A stretch of 64,000 bases of DNA from Streptomyces smyrnaeus (GTDB lineage Bacteria > Actinomycetota > Actinomycetes > Streptomycetales > Streptomycetaceae), in NCBI RefSeq assembly GCF_017676345.1, contig NZ_JAFFZM010000005.1, forward strand, positions 124,001-188,000, in the 5' to 3' direction. Each line of letters starts with the position of its first letter. Positions within the stretch are counted from its first letter, which is position 1. Below the pieces are notes generated by a model. The model ran no database searches, had not been told where the DNA came from, and worked only from the letters and a program-made list of their open reading frames with translations. The translations under genes were made by a program, and so were the position numbers. Of this stretch, positions 36,993-45,805 are shown in pieces.

Positions 36993-38171
36993 ATGACCGA
37001 GTCGACCCAGCCGCTGCACATCGGAGAGCACACCGTCCAGCCGCCCGTCGTGCTGGCACCGATGGCTGGGATCACCAACGCCCCGTTCCGGACGCTGTGC
37101 CGGGAGTTCTCCGGCGGCCGGGGACTGTTCGTCAGCGAGATGATCACCACCCGGGCACTGGTGGAGCGCAACGAGAAGACGATGCAGCTCGTCCACTTCG
37201 ACGCGAGCGAGAAGCCGCGCTCCATCCAGCTCTACGGTGTCGACCCGGTCACCGTGGGCAAGGCGGTGCGGATGATCGCCGACGAGGATCTGGCCGACCA
37301 CATCGACCTCAACTTCGGCTGCCCCGTCCCCAAGGTCACCCGCAAGGGCGGCGGCTCCGCGCTGCCGTACAAACGGCCGCTGCTGCGCGCCATCCTGCAC
37401 GAGGCGGTGAACAACGCGGGCGGCCGGCCGGTGACGATGAAGATGCGCAAGGGCATCGACGACGACCACCTGACCTATCTGGACGCCGGGCGCATCGCCG
37501 TGCAGGAAGGCATCACGGCCATCGCCCTGCACGGCCGCACAGCGGCGCAGCACTACGGCGGGACCGCCGACTGGGACGCCATCGCACGCCTGAAGGAAGC
37601 CGTCAGCGAGATCCCGGTGCTGGGCAACGGCGACATCTGGTCGGCCGACGACGCGGTGCGGATGATGCGCCGGACCGGCTGCGACGGTGTCGTGGTCGGC
37701 CGTGGCTGTCTGGGGCGCCCCTGGCTGTTCGCGGACCTGGTGGCCGCCCTGTCCGGGGACGGGGCCGGTGGCGAGGCCGGGGCCGGGGACGGTGCGACGG
37801 CGTATGCCCGGCCCACGCTGGGTGAGGTCGCCGACGTCATGGTGCGGCACGCGCGGCTGCTGGGGGAGTGGCTGGGGGACGAGGCGCGCGGCGTCATCGA
37901 TTTCCGCAAGCACGTCGCCTGGTACACCAAGGGCTTCTCGGTCGGCTCCGAGCTGCGCAAGCGGCTGGCCGTCGCGGGCTCCTTGGAGGAGCTGCGCTCA
38001 CTGCTCGACGAGCTGGATCTGTCCCAGCAGTGGCCACAAGGTGCCGACGGCCCGCGCGGCCGGACCCACTCGCGCAACAAGGTCGTGCTGCCCGACGGCT
38101 GGCTGGACGATCCGTACGAGTGCGGTACGGGCGTCGGGGCTGACGCCGAACTGGACACCTCCGGCGGTTGA
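36993..38171 (+). CDS. dusB: tRNA-dihydrouridine synthase DusB
   Basis: A 392-residue FMN enzyme that reduces uridines in the tRNA D-loop. Signature VLAPMAGITNAPFRTLC; the active-site Cys is in FGCPVPKVTRKGGGSAL; FMN phosphate-binding GVVVGRGCLGRPWLF; tRNA-binding C-terminal domain with DFRKHVAWYTKGF. ATG 36993. A short G/A-rich insert (residues about 250-270) interrupts the region after the barrel. Followed by a repeat copy. Confidence 0.93.
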   Translation: MTESTQPLHIGEHTVQPPVVLAPMAGITNAPFRTLCREFSGGRGLFVSEMITTRALVERNEKTMQLVHFDASEKPRSIQLYGVDPVTVGKAVRMIADEDLADHIDLNFGCPVPKVTRKGGGSALPYKRPLLRAILHEAVNNAGGRPVTMKMRKGIDDDHLTYLDAGRIAVQEGITAIALHGRTAAQHYGGTADWDAIARLKEAVSEIPVLGNGDIWSADDAVRMMRRTGCDGVVVGRGCLGRPWLFADLVAALSGDGAGGEAGAGDGATAYARPTLGEVADVMVRHARLLGEWLGDEARGVIDFRKHVAWYTKGFSVGSELRKRLAVAGSLEELRSLLDELDLSQQWPQGADGPRGRTHSRNKVVLPDGWLDDPYECGTGVGADAELDTSGG

Positions 38172-38175
38172 GCCG

Positions 38176-38266
38176 CCCCGGGGAGGGGCTGCCCCTTTCT
38201 GCGCGTCGCGGTCCGCGGGTCGGTCGTGGTTACGCGCGCAGTTCCCCGCGCCCCCGACGGGGCACT
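38176..38266 (+). repeat. Dispersed intergenic repeat, short copy C
   Basis: It keeps the ends of copy A (GGGGCTGCCCC near the start; CGCAGTTCCCCGCGCCCC near the end with a closing GCCCC-CGAC-GGGGC-like hairpin) but lacks its middle GGGGGCACCTCCC...GGGGGAG block. It overlaps the last 37 bases of the convergent gene at 38230, so it may also serve as terminator. Confidence 0.55.
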
Positions 38267-38712
38267 GTCCCCTCCAGCCGTGCGGCGTAGCGGTCCAACT
38301 GCCGCTCCGCGAAGGTGTCCGCCTCCCAGTTCTCCGGGCGGACCTCGCCCGGGGCCGCCCAGGTGTACGCCCGGACCGTGCCGGGCCCCGGCAAACCCCC
38401 GGTGCTGCTCTCCACGGTGAGCGGCACCAGCTCGTACTCGTCGTCCTCGAAGTCGTCCAACACCCGCCATTCGCGGGCGCTCAGCCCGCTCAGCAGCAGT
38501 CCGGAGGCGGTCTGTCCGGGTGCCGGAACGAGACCGGGATACGGCCGGCGCGCCAGCGCCGCCGTGCGCCAGCCGGTGGCGGTTGCGGGGGTGCCGGCGG
38601 GGACGCGGCCGAGGAGGGCGGTCAGGATGCGGCCGAAGCGCAGGGTGCCGTAGACGAAGAGGATGTCGGCCGCGGTGTCGACGGGGGCCAGACGGATGTT
38701 CGGGTCGGTCAT
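38230..38712 (-). CDS. Gamma-glutamylcyclotransferase-like protein
   Basis: A 160-residue AIG2/GGCT-fold protein. The substrate loop is FVYGTLRFG. The catalytic acid is expected in the RVLDDFEDDEYEL block. The length is normal for the family, which releases 5-oxoproline from gamma-glutamyl compounds, or acts on gamma-glutamylamines. ATG 38712. The 3' end lies within a repeat copy. Confidence 0.85.
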   Translation of the reverse strand: MTDPNIRLAPVDTAADILFVYGTLRFGRILTALLGRVPAGTPATATGWRTAALARRPYPGLVPAPGQTASGLLLSGLSAREWRVLDDFEDDEYELVPLTVESSTGGLPGPGTVRAYTWAAPGEVRPENWEADTFAERQLDRYAARLEGTVPRRGRGELRA

Positions 38713-39112
38713 CGGGGCAATCTAACGCGGCGGGCAGCCTGTCCGAATGGCGAGACGTTCACTCGTTCAGCGCAGTGATTCCCGCCACCTTGATAGGAGG
38801 CTCGCTCAAATGAGCGCTCAAATGTGAGCTGTAGGTCTCCAAGGAGCAGGCCGGGGTTTTACCGTGCCTTGGTTTCCGGGCTGTAGGCGCTCTTACTCTC
38901 CGTGAGTGAAATGCGGCCTCCAGACGGCTCACCGTTATCAGTCGTTCGAGTTCTGAATGGTGTGACCAATCAGCCTGGAGAGCTGGGTACTTTCGATCTC
39001 TCGGCAGACGGGTGGTTACAGCCGTGTGACGTGCCGTTGGACGTACTCGTAAGCCTTTGATCTGGGTACGCTCCCCGCCGTCAGGGCAGCCGACCACGAG
39101 GAGCCGAGTCCG
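38713..39112. other. 400-base gap before ppdK, relatively AT-rich
   Basis: No gene is convincing here. Two short palindromes sit side by side: GCTCA-AA-TGAGC at 38812-38816/38819-... and GCTCAAATGTGAGC just after. The segment 38880-39060 is clearly richer in A/T than its surroundings. It may hold the ppdK promoter and a long 5' UTR. I could not pick a convincing -35/-10 pair. Confidence 0.4.
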
Positions 39113-41887
39113 GTGCCGGTTCATGCGAAGAACACAGAGTCCGCGAACGCAGAGTCAGCAGTAGACGCGTCGCCGCAGCAGTCGCAGCAGCGGAAGTTCG
39201 TCTATGACTTCAGCGAGGGCAACAAGGACCTCAAGGACCTCCTCGGCGGGAAGGGAGCCAACCTCGCCGAGATGACCAACCTCGGTCTGCCCGTCCCTCC
39301 GGGCTTCACCATCACCACCGAAGCCTGCAAGGCGTACCTGGACTCCGGCGAGGCCCCCGCCGCGCTCCGGGACCAGGTGAGCGAGCACCTGGCCGGGCTG
39401 GAGAATCGGATGGGCAAGAAGCTCGGCCAGGCCGACGACCCGCTGCTGGTCTCCGTGCGCTCCGGCGCCAAGTTCTCCATGCCCGGGATGATGGACACCG
39501 TCCTCAACATCGGGCTCTCCGACGAGTCCGTGCAGGGGCTCGCGGCGCAGTCCGGGGACGAGCGCTTCGCCTGGGACTCCTACCGCCGCCTCATCCAGAT
39601 GTTCGGCGACACCGTGCTCGGCATCGACGGCGAGCGCTTCGCCGAGACGCTGGACGAGACCAAGAGCGCGCGCGGGGCCACCACCGATGTGGAGCTGACG
39701 GCGGACGACCTCAAGGAACTGGTCGGCAAGTTCAAGGCCATCGTCTCCGAGGAGACCGGCCGCGACTTCCCGCAGGACCCGCGCGAACAGATGGACCTGG
39801 CCGTCCGCGCGGTCTTCGACTCGTGGAACGGCAGCCGCGCCCGCCTCTACCGCCGCCAGGAACGCATCCCGCACGACCTGGGCACCGCGGTCAACATCTG
39901 CTCGATGGTCTTCGGCAACCTCGGCCCCGACTCCGGCACCGGCGTCGCCTTCACCCGCGACCCGGCCAGCGGCCAGCAGGGCGTCTACGGCGACTACCTG
40001 CAGAACGCCCAGGGCGAGGACGTCGTCGCCGGTATCCGCAACACCGTGCCGCTCGCCGACCTCGAACAGCTGGACAAGGCGTCGTACGACCAGCTGATGC
40101 AGATCATGGAGACCCTGGAGAACCACTACCGGGATCTGTGCGACATCGAGTTCACCATCGAGCGCGGCAAACTGTGGATGCTGCAGACCCGCGTCGGCAA
40201 GCGCACCGCGGCGGCCGCCTTCCGGATCGCCACCCAGCTCGTGGACCAGGGGCTGATCGACGAGGCCGAGGCGCTGCAGCGGGTCAACGGCACCCAACTC
40301 GCCCAGCTGATGTTCCCCCGCTTCGACAGCAACGGCGGCGTCAAGGACGCCGAGCAGATCGGCTGGGGCATCGCCGCCTCGCCGGGCGCCGCCGTCGGCA
40401 AGGCCGTCTTCGACTCCTACACCGCCATCAAGTGGTCCCGCTCCGGCGAGAAGGTCATCCTCATCCGCCGCGAGACCAACCCCGACGACCTGGACGGCAT
40501 GCTCGCCGCCGAGGGCATCCTCACCTCGCGCGGCGGCAAGACCTCGCACGCGGCCGTCGTCGCCCGCGGTATGGGCAAGACCTGTGTGTGCGGCGCCGAG
40601 GAGCTGGAGGTCGACACCAAACGGCGCTGCCTCAAGACCCCCGGCGGCAAGGTCGTCGAGGAGGGCGACGTCGTCTCCATCGACGGCTCCACCGGCAAGG
40701 TCTACGCCGGCGAGGTGCCGGTCGTGCCCTCCCCGGTCGTGGAGTACTTCGAGGGCCGGATGCACGCGGGCGCCGACGACGCCGACGAGCTGGTCAAGGC
40801 CGTCCACCGGATCATGGCGTACGCCGACCGGGTACGCAGGCTGCGGGTACGGGCCAACGCCGACAACGCCGAGGACGCCGCGCGCGCCCGCCGGTTCGGC
40901 GCCCAGGGCATCGGCCTGTGCCGTACCGAGCACATGTTCCTCGGGGAGCGCCGCGAGCTGGTCGAGCGGCTCATCCTCGCCGACACCGAGGACGAGCGCG
41001 AGCGGGCGCTGGGCGCGCTGCTCCCGCTCCAGCAGGGCGACTTCATCGAGCTGTTCGAGTCCATGGACGGCCTCCCGGTGACGGTGCGGTTGCTGGACCC
41101 GCCGCTGCACGAGTTCCTGCCCGACATCACCGAGCTGTCGGTGCGGGTCGCGCTCGCCGAGTCCCGCAAGGACGCCAACGAGAACGACCTGCGGCTCCTC
41201 CAGGCCGTGCACCGGCTGCACGAGCAGAACCCCATGCTGGGCCTGCGCGGCGTCCGCCTCGGCCTGGTCATCCCCGGCCTGTTCACCATGCAGATCCGCG
41301 CCATCGCCGAGGCCGCCGCGGCACGCAAGGCCGGCGGCGGCGACCCCCGTGCGGAGATCATGATTCCGCTGGTCGGTACGGTGCAGGAGCTGGAACTCGT
41401 CCGCGAGGAGGCCGAGCAGGTCATCGCCGAGGTCGAGCGGGAGCACAACGTCGAGCTCGGACTCACCCTCGGCACCATGATCGAGCTGCCCCGCGCGGCG
41501 CTCACCGCCGGTCAGATCGCCGAGTGCGCCGACTTCTTCTCCTTCGGCACCAACGACCTCACCCAGACCGTGTGGGCCTTCAGCCGCGACGACGTGGAGG
41601 CCAGCTTCTTCACCGCCTACCTGGAGAAGGGCATCTTCGGCGTCTCCCCGTTCGAGACCATCGACAAGGACGGCGTGGGCTCGCTGGTCCGCAGCGCAGC
41701 CGAGGCGGGGCGGGCCACCCGGCCCGACCTCAAGCTCGGGGTCTGCGGCGAGCACGGCGGCGACCCGGAGTCGGTGCACTTCTTCCACGAGGTCGGCCTC
41801 GACTACGTCTCCTGCTCCCCCTTCCGCATCCCGGTCGCCCGGCTGGAGGCGGGCCGCGCGGCGGCCCAGCAGCAGGCGGCGGAGTAG
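39113..41887 (+). CDS. ppdK: Pyruvate, phosphate dikinase
   Basis: A 924-residue enzyme that interconverts pyruvate + ATP + Pi and PEP + AMP + PPi. Domains in order: N-terminal nucleotide-binding (LLGGKGANLAEMTNLGLPVPPGF, SVRSGAKFSMPGMMDTVLN), the phospho-His domain with His479 in GGKTSHAAVVARGMG, and the PEP/pyruvate barrel with catalytic Cys878 in GVCGEHGGDP. Starts at GTG 39113 after CGAGGAG. About 25 Ala/Ser/Gln-rich residues precede the conserved part. A strong terminator follows. Confidence 0.97.
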   Translation: MPVHAKNTESANAESAVDASPQQSQQRKFVYDFSEGNKDLKDLLGGKGANLAEMTNLGLPVPPGFTITTEACKAYLDSGEAPAALRDQVSEHLAGLENRMGKKLGQADDPLLVSVRSGAKFSMPGMMDTVLNIGLSDESVQGLAAQSGDERFAWDSYRRLIQMFGDTVLGIDGERFAETLDETKSARGATTDVELTADDLKELVGKFKAIVSEETGRDFPQDPREQMDLAVRAVFDSWNGSRARLYRRQERIPHDLGTAVNICSMVFGNLGPDSGTGVAFTRDPASGQQGVYGDYLQNAQGEDVVAGIRNTVPLADLEQLDKASYDQLMQIMETLENHYRDLCDIEFTIERGKLWMLQTRVGKRTAAAAFRIATQLVDQGLIDEAEALQRVNGTQLAQLMFPRFDSNGGVKDAEQIGWGIAASPGAAVGKAVFDSYTAIKWSRSGEKVILIRRETNPDDLDGMLAAEGILTSRGGKTSHAAVVARGMGKTCVCGAEELEVDTKRRCLKTPGGKVVEEGDVVSIDGSTGKVYAGEVPVVPSPVVEYFEGRMHAGADDADELVKAVHRIMAYADRVRRLRVRANADNAEDAARARRFGAQGIGLCRTEHMFLGERRELVERLILADTEDERERALGALLPLQQGDFIELFESMDGLPVTVRLLDPPLHEFLPDITELSVRVALAESRKDANENDLRLLQAVHRLHEQNPMLGLRGVRLGLVIPGLFTMQIRAIAEAAAARKAGGGDPRAEIMIPLVGTVQELELVREEAEQVIAEVEREHNVELGLTLGTMIELPRAALTAGQIAECADFFSFGTNDLTQTVWAFSRDDVEASFFTAYLEKGIFGVSPFETIDKDGVGSLVRSAAEAGRATRPDLKLGVCGEHGGDPESVHFFHEVGLDYVSCSPFRIPVARLEAGRAAAQQQAAE

Positions 41888-41954
41888 CCAGAGCCATCCC
41901 ACCCCCCGGGCCCGCGTCCGCACCGACCCTCACCGCGGACGACGGCCCGGACCA

Positions 41955-41986
41955 GGAGGCGGCACCCGTGCGGGGGTGCCGCCTCC
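41955..41986 (+). terminator. ppdK terminator
   Basis: Arms 41955-41967 (GGAGGCGGCACCC) and 41974-41986 (GGGTGCCGCCTCC) pair perfectly over 13 bp with a 6-base loop, followed by CTTCTTTC. It is the clearest intrinsic terminator in the window and lies between convergent genes. Confidence 0.9.
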
Positions 41987-42026
41987 CTTCTTTCGGCCGG
42001 AGCGCTTGCGGGGTACGCCGCTCGTG

Positions 42027-42368
42027 TCAGGGCGCCTCGTCCAGACCCAGCTGTTCCACCAAGCGGCGCTCGGGCTGGGCGCCCACGACGGAGCGGGCGG
42101 GCTCGCCACCACGAAAGAGGACGAGCGTCGGCATCGACAGGACGCCGTACGCGGCCTGGGTCTCCGGGTTGCGGTCCACATCGAGGGAGACGACCTTCAA
42201 GGCGCCCGCGCGCTCCTCGGCGAGCCGGCCGAGGACCGGCGCGACCATCCGGCACGGCGGGCACCACTCGGCGGTGAAGTCGACCAGTACGGGGATGTCG
42301 GAGCGCAGCACCTCCTCGGCGAACGTCGCGTCCGTGACTTCCGGCAGATGTGCGGCGGTTGCGGTCAT
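42027..42368 (-). CDS. Thioredoxin with WCPPC active site
   Basis: A 113-residue thioredoxin fold. Active site EWCPPC at 34-39 (Cys36, Cys39) rather than the usual WCGPC. The cis-Pro loop is SMPTLVLFRGGEP. The Gly-to-Pro change should raise or lower the redox potential relative to TrxA; direction cannot be read. It overlaps the MerR gene by 4 nt (ATGA) and is therefore under that regulator's autocontrolled promoter. Confidence 0.9.
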   Translation of the reverse strand: MTATAAHLPEVTDATFAEEVLRSDIPVLVDFTAEWCPPCRMVAPVLGRLAEERAGALKVVSLDVDRNPETQAAYGVLSMPTLVLFRGGEPARSVVGAQPERRLVEQLGLDEAP

Positions 42369-42820
42369 GGCATCGTGTCTCCCTCGGGTTCCTGGCGGGT
42401 GTCCGGCACCGGGTTGGGCGGGGCCAGTTCGCACCGGGGTTCGGGACCGTGCGGGGAGCCCGCCGTCGCCTCGACCTCGGCACGGGCCAGCCGCGCGCCG
42501 ACCTCCTCCCGTACGGAGCGCAGCTCGGCGATGCACGCGTCCAGTTCGGCGAGCTTGCGGCGGTAGACCTCCAGCGAGTCCGGGCAGGAGTCGCCCTCGG
42601 GATGGCCCGCGCGCAGGCACTCCACGAACGGCCGGGTCTCCTCCAGTTCGAAACCGTTCTCCCGCAGCGCCCTGATCTGCCGCAGCACCCGCAGGTCGTC
42701 CTCGCCGAACGTGCGGTACCCCTGCGCGTCCCGCGCCACGGTCAGCAGCCCCCGCGACTCGTAGTAGCGCAGGGTGCGTGTGGTCGTACCGGCGCGCTCG
42801 GCCAGTTCTCCGATGCGCAT
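42365..42820 (-). CDS. MerR-family regulator
   Basis: A 151-residue MerR protein. HTH MRIGELAERAGTTTRTLRYYESRGLL; then GYRTFGEDDLRVLRQIRAL and a coiled-coil dimer helix. Two Cys (in FVECLRAG and DSCPDSLE) flank the dimer helix, with one more near the tail (PRCELAPP), so thiol or metal sensing is possible. The promoter upstream has the MerR-type 19-bp spacer. Operon with thioredoxin. Confidence 0.88.
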   Translation of the reverse strand: MRIGELAERAGTTTRTLRYYESRGLLTVARDAQGYRTFGEDDLRVLRQIRALRENGFELEETRPFVECLRAGHPEGDSCPDSLEVYRRKLAELDACIAELRSVREEVGARLARAEVEATAGSPHGPEPRCELAPPNPVPDTRQEPEGDTMP

Positions 42821-42886
42821 ACCGCCCTCCTTTCCGCGTGCTCTTCCTCCGTGGCGTCCGCCGTTGTGCTCGTACGGTCATTCGGC

Positions 42887-42917
42887 ACGCTATGGATTGA
42901 CGCTGACGTCAACGCAA
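42887..42917 (-). promoter_or_regulatory. MerR-type promoter with 19-bp spacer
   Basis: On the minus strand TTGCGT (42917-42912) and TAGCGT (42892-42887) are 19 bp apart, the overlong spacer on which MerR proteins act. Inside and slightly beyond lies a dyad, TTGACG-TCAG-CGTCAA, at 42898-42913. A bound regulator would untwist this promoter. Confidence 0.65.
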
Positions 42918-42973
42918 CAGATGCCGACCGCCGACGCAGCAGTGGAAGAAAGGCATCGCCCATCGGCCGGAGG

Positions 42974-43717
42974 TCACACCCGGTGGTAGCGGCGCTCGGG
43001 GCGGCCCGTCGTGCCGTACCGCAGGGTCACCCGAGCGGTGCCGGTCGCCACGAAATGCTCCAGGTAGCGGCGGGCGCTCACCCGGGACAGCCCGCTGTGC
43101 TCGGCGCACTCGGAGGCCGACAGCCCCGTCTCCGGGGGGCTGGCGTCCAGCGCGGAGCGCACCAGCGCGGAGGTCTGCTCCGTGAGGCCCTTGGGCAGCG
43201 GGCGGATACGGGTCGCCACTGCGGCGCTTTCGACCGCCTGCCGCGCCGTGTCGGGGGCGGCAGGCGGCACACCCGTACCGCCGCCGGAGAACACCCGGTC
43301 CAGCTCCTCCTGGCCGGGCGCGCTCAGCGACTCGAACTCGCGCCGCTCCTGTGCGTACCGCTCCAGCCGCTCGCTCAGCAGCCGCCCCTCGAACGGTTTG
43401 ACGACGTACTGCACCGCCCCGCCGTGCCGCGCGGCCCGCACGCTCGCCGCGTCCCGCGCCGCCGTGATCACCAGGACGTCCGGGCCCCCGCCCGGCGCGC
43501 CGGAACCGCGCAGCTGCCGCAGCACCTCCAGCCCGCTCACATCGGGCAGATACAGATCCAGCAGCACCAGATCGGGCGCGGTCTCCCGCACCAGTGCGAG
43601 CGCCTCCGACCCGCTGTGCGCCACCGCCGCGACCTCGAACCCGGGCACCCGGGAGACCAGCGTGCTGTGCAGCCGGGCCACCATGAAGTCGTCGTCGACC
43701 ACCAGCACCCGGATCAC
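42974..43717 (-). CDS. Orphan response regulator, CitB/DcuR-like
   Basis: A 247-residue regulator from GTG 43717. The receiver has VLVVDDDF, phospho-Asp in VLLDLYLPD, and Lys in YVVKPFEG. The C-terminal HTH block (ECAEHSGLSRVSARRYLEHF) fits the CitB/DpiA family, whose kinases sense di- and tricarboxylates. No kinase gene is adjacent: the upstream neighbour is a dehydrogenase gene overlapping it by 4 nt (GTGA). The usual kinase may be elsewhere or lost. Confidence 0.85.
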   Translation of the reverse strand: MIRVLVVDDDFMVARLHSTLVSRVPGFEVAAVAHSGSEALALVRETAPDLVLLDLYLPDVSGLEVLRQLRGSGAPGGGPDVLVITAARDAASVRAARHGGAVQYVVKPFEGRLLSERLERYAQERREFESLSAPGQEELDRVFSGGGTGVPPAAPDTARQAVESAAVATRIRPLPKGLTEQTSALVRSALDASPPETGLSASECAEHSGLSRVSARRYLEHFVATGTARVTLRYGTTGRPERRYHRV

Positions 43718-44634
43718 GAAGGCACCCCGTAGGTGACCCCGGTCAGCTGCTCCGAGGCGGCCCACAGCCGTTCGGCCGCCACATCGCTGAGCGTCCAGGG
43801 CGCCCGCCAGGACGGTGCCGGGGCTCCCCGCCAGCCCAGCAGCCGCGGCCCGGTGAAGGAGTCCGGAGCCACCCCGGGCGCCGTCGCCGCGTACAGCGTC
43901 GGCAGCGCGCCCGCCTCCGCGGACTGCGCCACGACCCTGTTGCCCAGTGCGATCACTCCCTCGACGGCCTTCCTGCCCTCCATGCGCACCCCCGCCGTCT
44001 GCAGATTGGTGGCCGCGTAGCCGGGGTGTGCCGCGGCGGCGACCAGCGGGGTGCCGGCCAGCAGACGGGCCAGCTCGTGCGTGAAGAGCAGATTGGCGGT
44101 CTTGGAGCGGGCATAGGCCACCCAGCGCCGATAGGAGTGCTCGCTGTTGAGATCCGCGATGTCGATGTTGGCCAGCGCGTGCAAGCCACTGGAGACGGTG
44201 ACGACGCGTGGTGCGGGGGCGGCCAGCAGCCGGTCCAGCAGCAGCCCGGTGAGGGCGAAGTGCCCCAGGTGGTTGATGCCGAACTGCCGCTCGAAACCGT
44301 CCGCCGTCCTGCCGTACGGCAGCGCCATCACACCGGCGTTGTTGATCAGCAGGTCGACCCGCTCGTCCGGCAGCTCCTTGGCGAACGCCCGTACCGACGC
44401 CAGATCTCCCAGATCCAGCCGGCGCAGCTCGGTGCGCGGTCCCGCCTCCGGCAGCTCCGCGACGAGCTCGTCCCGCGCCCGGCTGCCGCGCTCCTCGTCC
44501 CGACAGGCCAGTACGGTGCGGGCACCGCGGCGCGCCAGCTCCCGGGCCGTCACGAAGCCGAGCCCGCTGTTGGCGCCGGTCACGACCACCGTACGGCCGC
44601 TCTGGTCCGGAATGTTCCGCGCTGTCCAGCCCAT
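43714..44634 (-). CDS. Short-chain dehydrogenase/reductase
   Basis: A 306-residue SDR. Cofactor motif VVTGANSGLGFVTARELA, the NNAG motif LINNAGVMA, catalytic Ser in VTVSSGLHA and Tyr-x3-Lys in YARSK. It resembles retinol-dehydrogenase-like SDRs of actinomycetes. Substrate unknown. GGAGCAGGG precedes the ATG at 44634. It is translationally coupled to the response regulator gene downstream. Confidence 0.9.
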   Translation of the reverse strand: MGWTARNIPDQSGRTVVVTGANSGLGFVTARELARRGARTVLACRDEERGSRARDELVAELPEAGPRTELRRLDLGDLASVRAFAKELPDERVDLLINNAGVMALPYGRTADGFERQFGINHLGHFALTGLLLDRLLAAPAPRVVTVSSGLHALANIDIADLNSEHSYRRWVAYARSKTANLLFTHELARLLAGTPLVAAAAHPGYAATNLQTAGVRMEGRKAVEGVIALGNRVVAQSAEAGALPTLYAATAPGVAPDSFTGPRLLGWRGAPAPSWRAPWTLSDVAAERLWAASEQLTGVTYGVPS

Positions 44635-44782
44635 CGCTCGCCCTGCTCCTCGCCTCGATCAGCCCCCCTCACCTGTGGAGGCTAGCGGCAGGCCCACGGA
44701 CGGTCGAGGTCAACGGCACGGCGACCCTGTGCCCGGCCCCGCGGCCGGTGGGGGCCGCCCTGCCGCGCTCTAGGCTGCACCC

Positions 44783-45292
44783 ATGAACGCGAATTCCCCT
44801 TCTGCCGCGCCAGCCGCGGCCAGGCCGCGCGTGCTGCTCCTGCACGGCCCCAACCTCAACCTGCTCGGCGAGCGCGACCACGCCACCTACGGCAGCACCA
44901 CCCTGCGGGACGTCGAGGAGCGCACCACGGCGCTCGGTCTGGAGCTGGGCGCCGAGGTGCGCTGTGCGCAGAGCAACAGCGAGGGAGCGCTCATCGACCT
45001 GGTCCACGCCACCCGCAGCGGTGACGACGGCATCGTCTTCAACCCGGGTGCCTACGCGCACTACAGCTACGCACTGCGCGACGCCATCGAGGCCGTCGCC
45101 GGGCTGGGCATCCCGTGCGTGGAGGTGCACATCTCCAACGTGCACGCCCGTGAGCCCTTCCGGCACACCTCGGTGACGGCACCGGTGTGCCAGGGAATGG
45201 TCTCCGGCCACGGGATCTTCGGCTATGAGCTGGCGCTGCGTTCGGTACTGCACCGCGTCGCGGAGTGGCGCGCGGCCCGCCCGGGGGCCTGA
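44783..45292 (+). CDS. aroQ: Type II 3-dehydroquinate dehydratase
   Basis: A 169-residue shikimate pathway enzyme. Motifs LLHGPNLNLLGERDHATYG with the catalytic Tyr, FNPGAYAHYSYALRDAI, and VEVHISNVHAREPFRHTS with the catalytic His. The length is typical (dodecamer former). It removes water from 3-dehydroquinate. It has no other aro gene nearby. Confidence 0.95.
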   Translation: MNANSPSAAPAAARPRVLLLHGPNLNLLGERDHATYGSTTLRDVEERTTALGLELGAEVRCAQSNSEGALIDLVHATRSGDDGIVFNPGAYAHYSYALRDAIEAVAGLGIPCVEVHISNVHAREPFRHTSVTAPVCQGMVSGHGIFGYELALRSVLHRVAEWRAARPGA

Positions 45293-45336
45293 CCCGCACC
45301 ACCGCCGAGAGCATGCCCGCAAGCACCGCGGCCCGC

Positions 45337-45660
45337 TCAGTCGGTTCCCGTCACCGCCGTCAGGATGAAGACCGTGTCCTCCAGTGCGAGGATGCCGTGC
45401 CGCAGATGCGGCACCCGCTGGATCTGCCCGGCGTCGACATCCTGGTCGGCGGTGCCCTCGGTGAGCCGGATGCTGCCCTGCAGGACGTGGACGCTCGCCG
45501 CCGGAGGCGTGTTGTGCTCCTCCAGCGACGAACCCTGCGTCAGCGCGATGACGGACTGCCGCAGCGGTCCGTCGTGCAGGAAGAGATACGCGCTGCGGCC
45601 GTGCGGGTCTTTCCTTGCCAGCGCCAAGTGCTCGGCTGCCAGTGCGGTCACATCGTCCAT
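45337..45660 (-). CDS. Cupin-domain protein
   Basis: A 107-residue protein from ATG 45660 with a single cupin barrel: EEHNTPPAASVHVLQGSIRL and VPHLRHGILALEDTVFILTAV. Metal ligands would be the His in EEHN, His in ASVHV and His in RVPHLRHG. No enzyme activity can be inferred. Possibly a redox or sugar-binding module. The next upstream gene is read in the same direction 146 bases away. Confidence 0.75.
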   Translation of the reverse strand: MDDVTALAAEHLALARKDPHGRSAYLFLHDGPLRQSVIALTQGSSLEEHNTPPAASVHVLQGSIRLTEGTADQDVDAGQIQRVPHLRHGILALEDTVFILTAVTGTD

Positions 45661-45805
45661 GCGTCCATCGTGCCTCGCACGCCACACGATGCAACCGGCC
45701 GACCCGCGGTACCGCGGCGGATTCCCCCGTTCCCTCCGTGCTCCGGCACCGGCCGGACGCGCGGCCCGGCTCGTGCCGGAGACCGGCCCCGGCGGTGCCG
45801 GACCG

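Noticed and set aside
38759..39124. A 121-codon minus-strand frame in the gap before ppdK
   Set aside because: Codon use lacks the strong GC3 bias, no ribosome site, no known domain, and it overlaps the ppdK start.
39155..41923. A 922-codon open frame on the minus strand opposite ppdK
   Set aside because: It mirrors ppdK in the frame where GC-rich third positions avoid stops. The product is low-complexity Val/Leu/Gly/Asp-rich with no domain, and ppdK itself is certain.
39823..42675. A 950-codon plus-strand frame overlapping ppdK and the thioredoxin gene
   Set aside because: Arg/Pro/Gly-rich shadow of ppdK in another frame; it also runs across a strong terminator.
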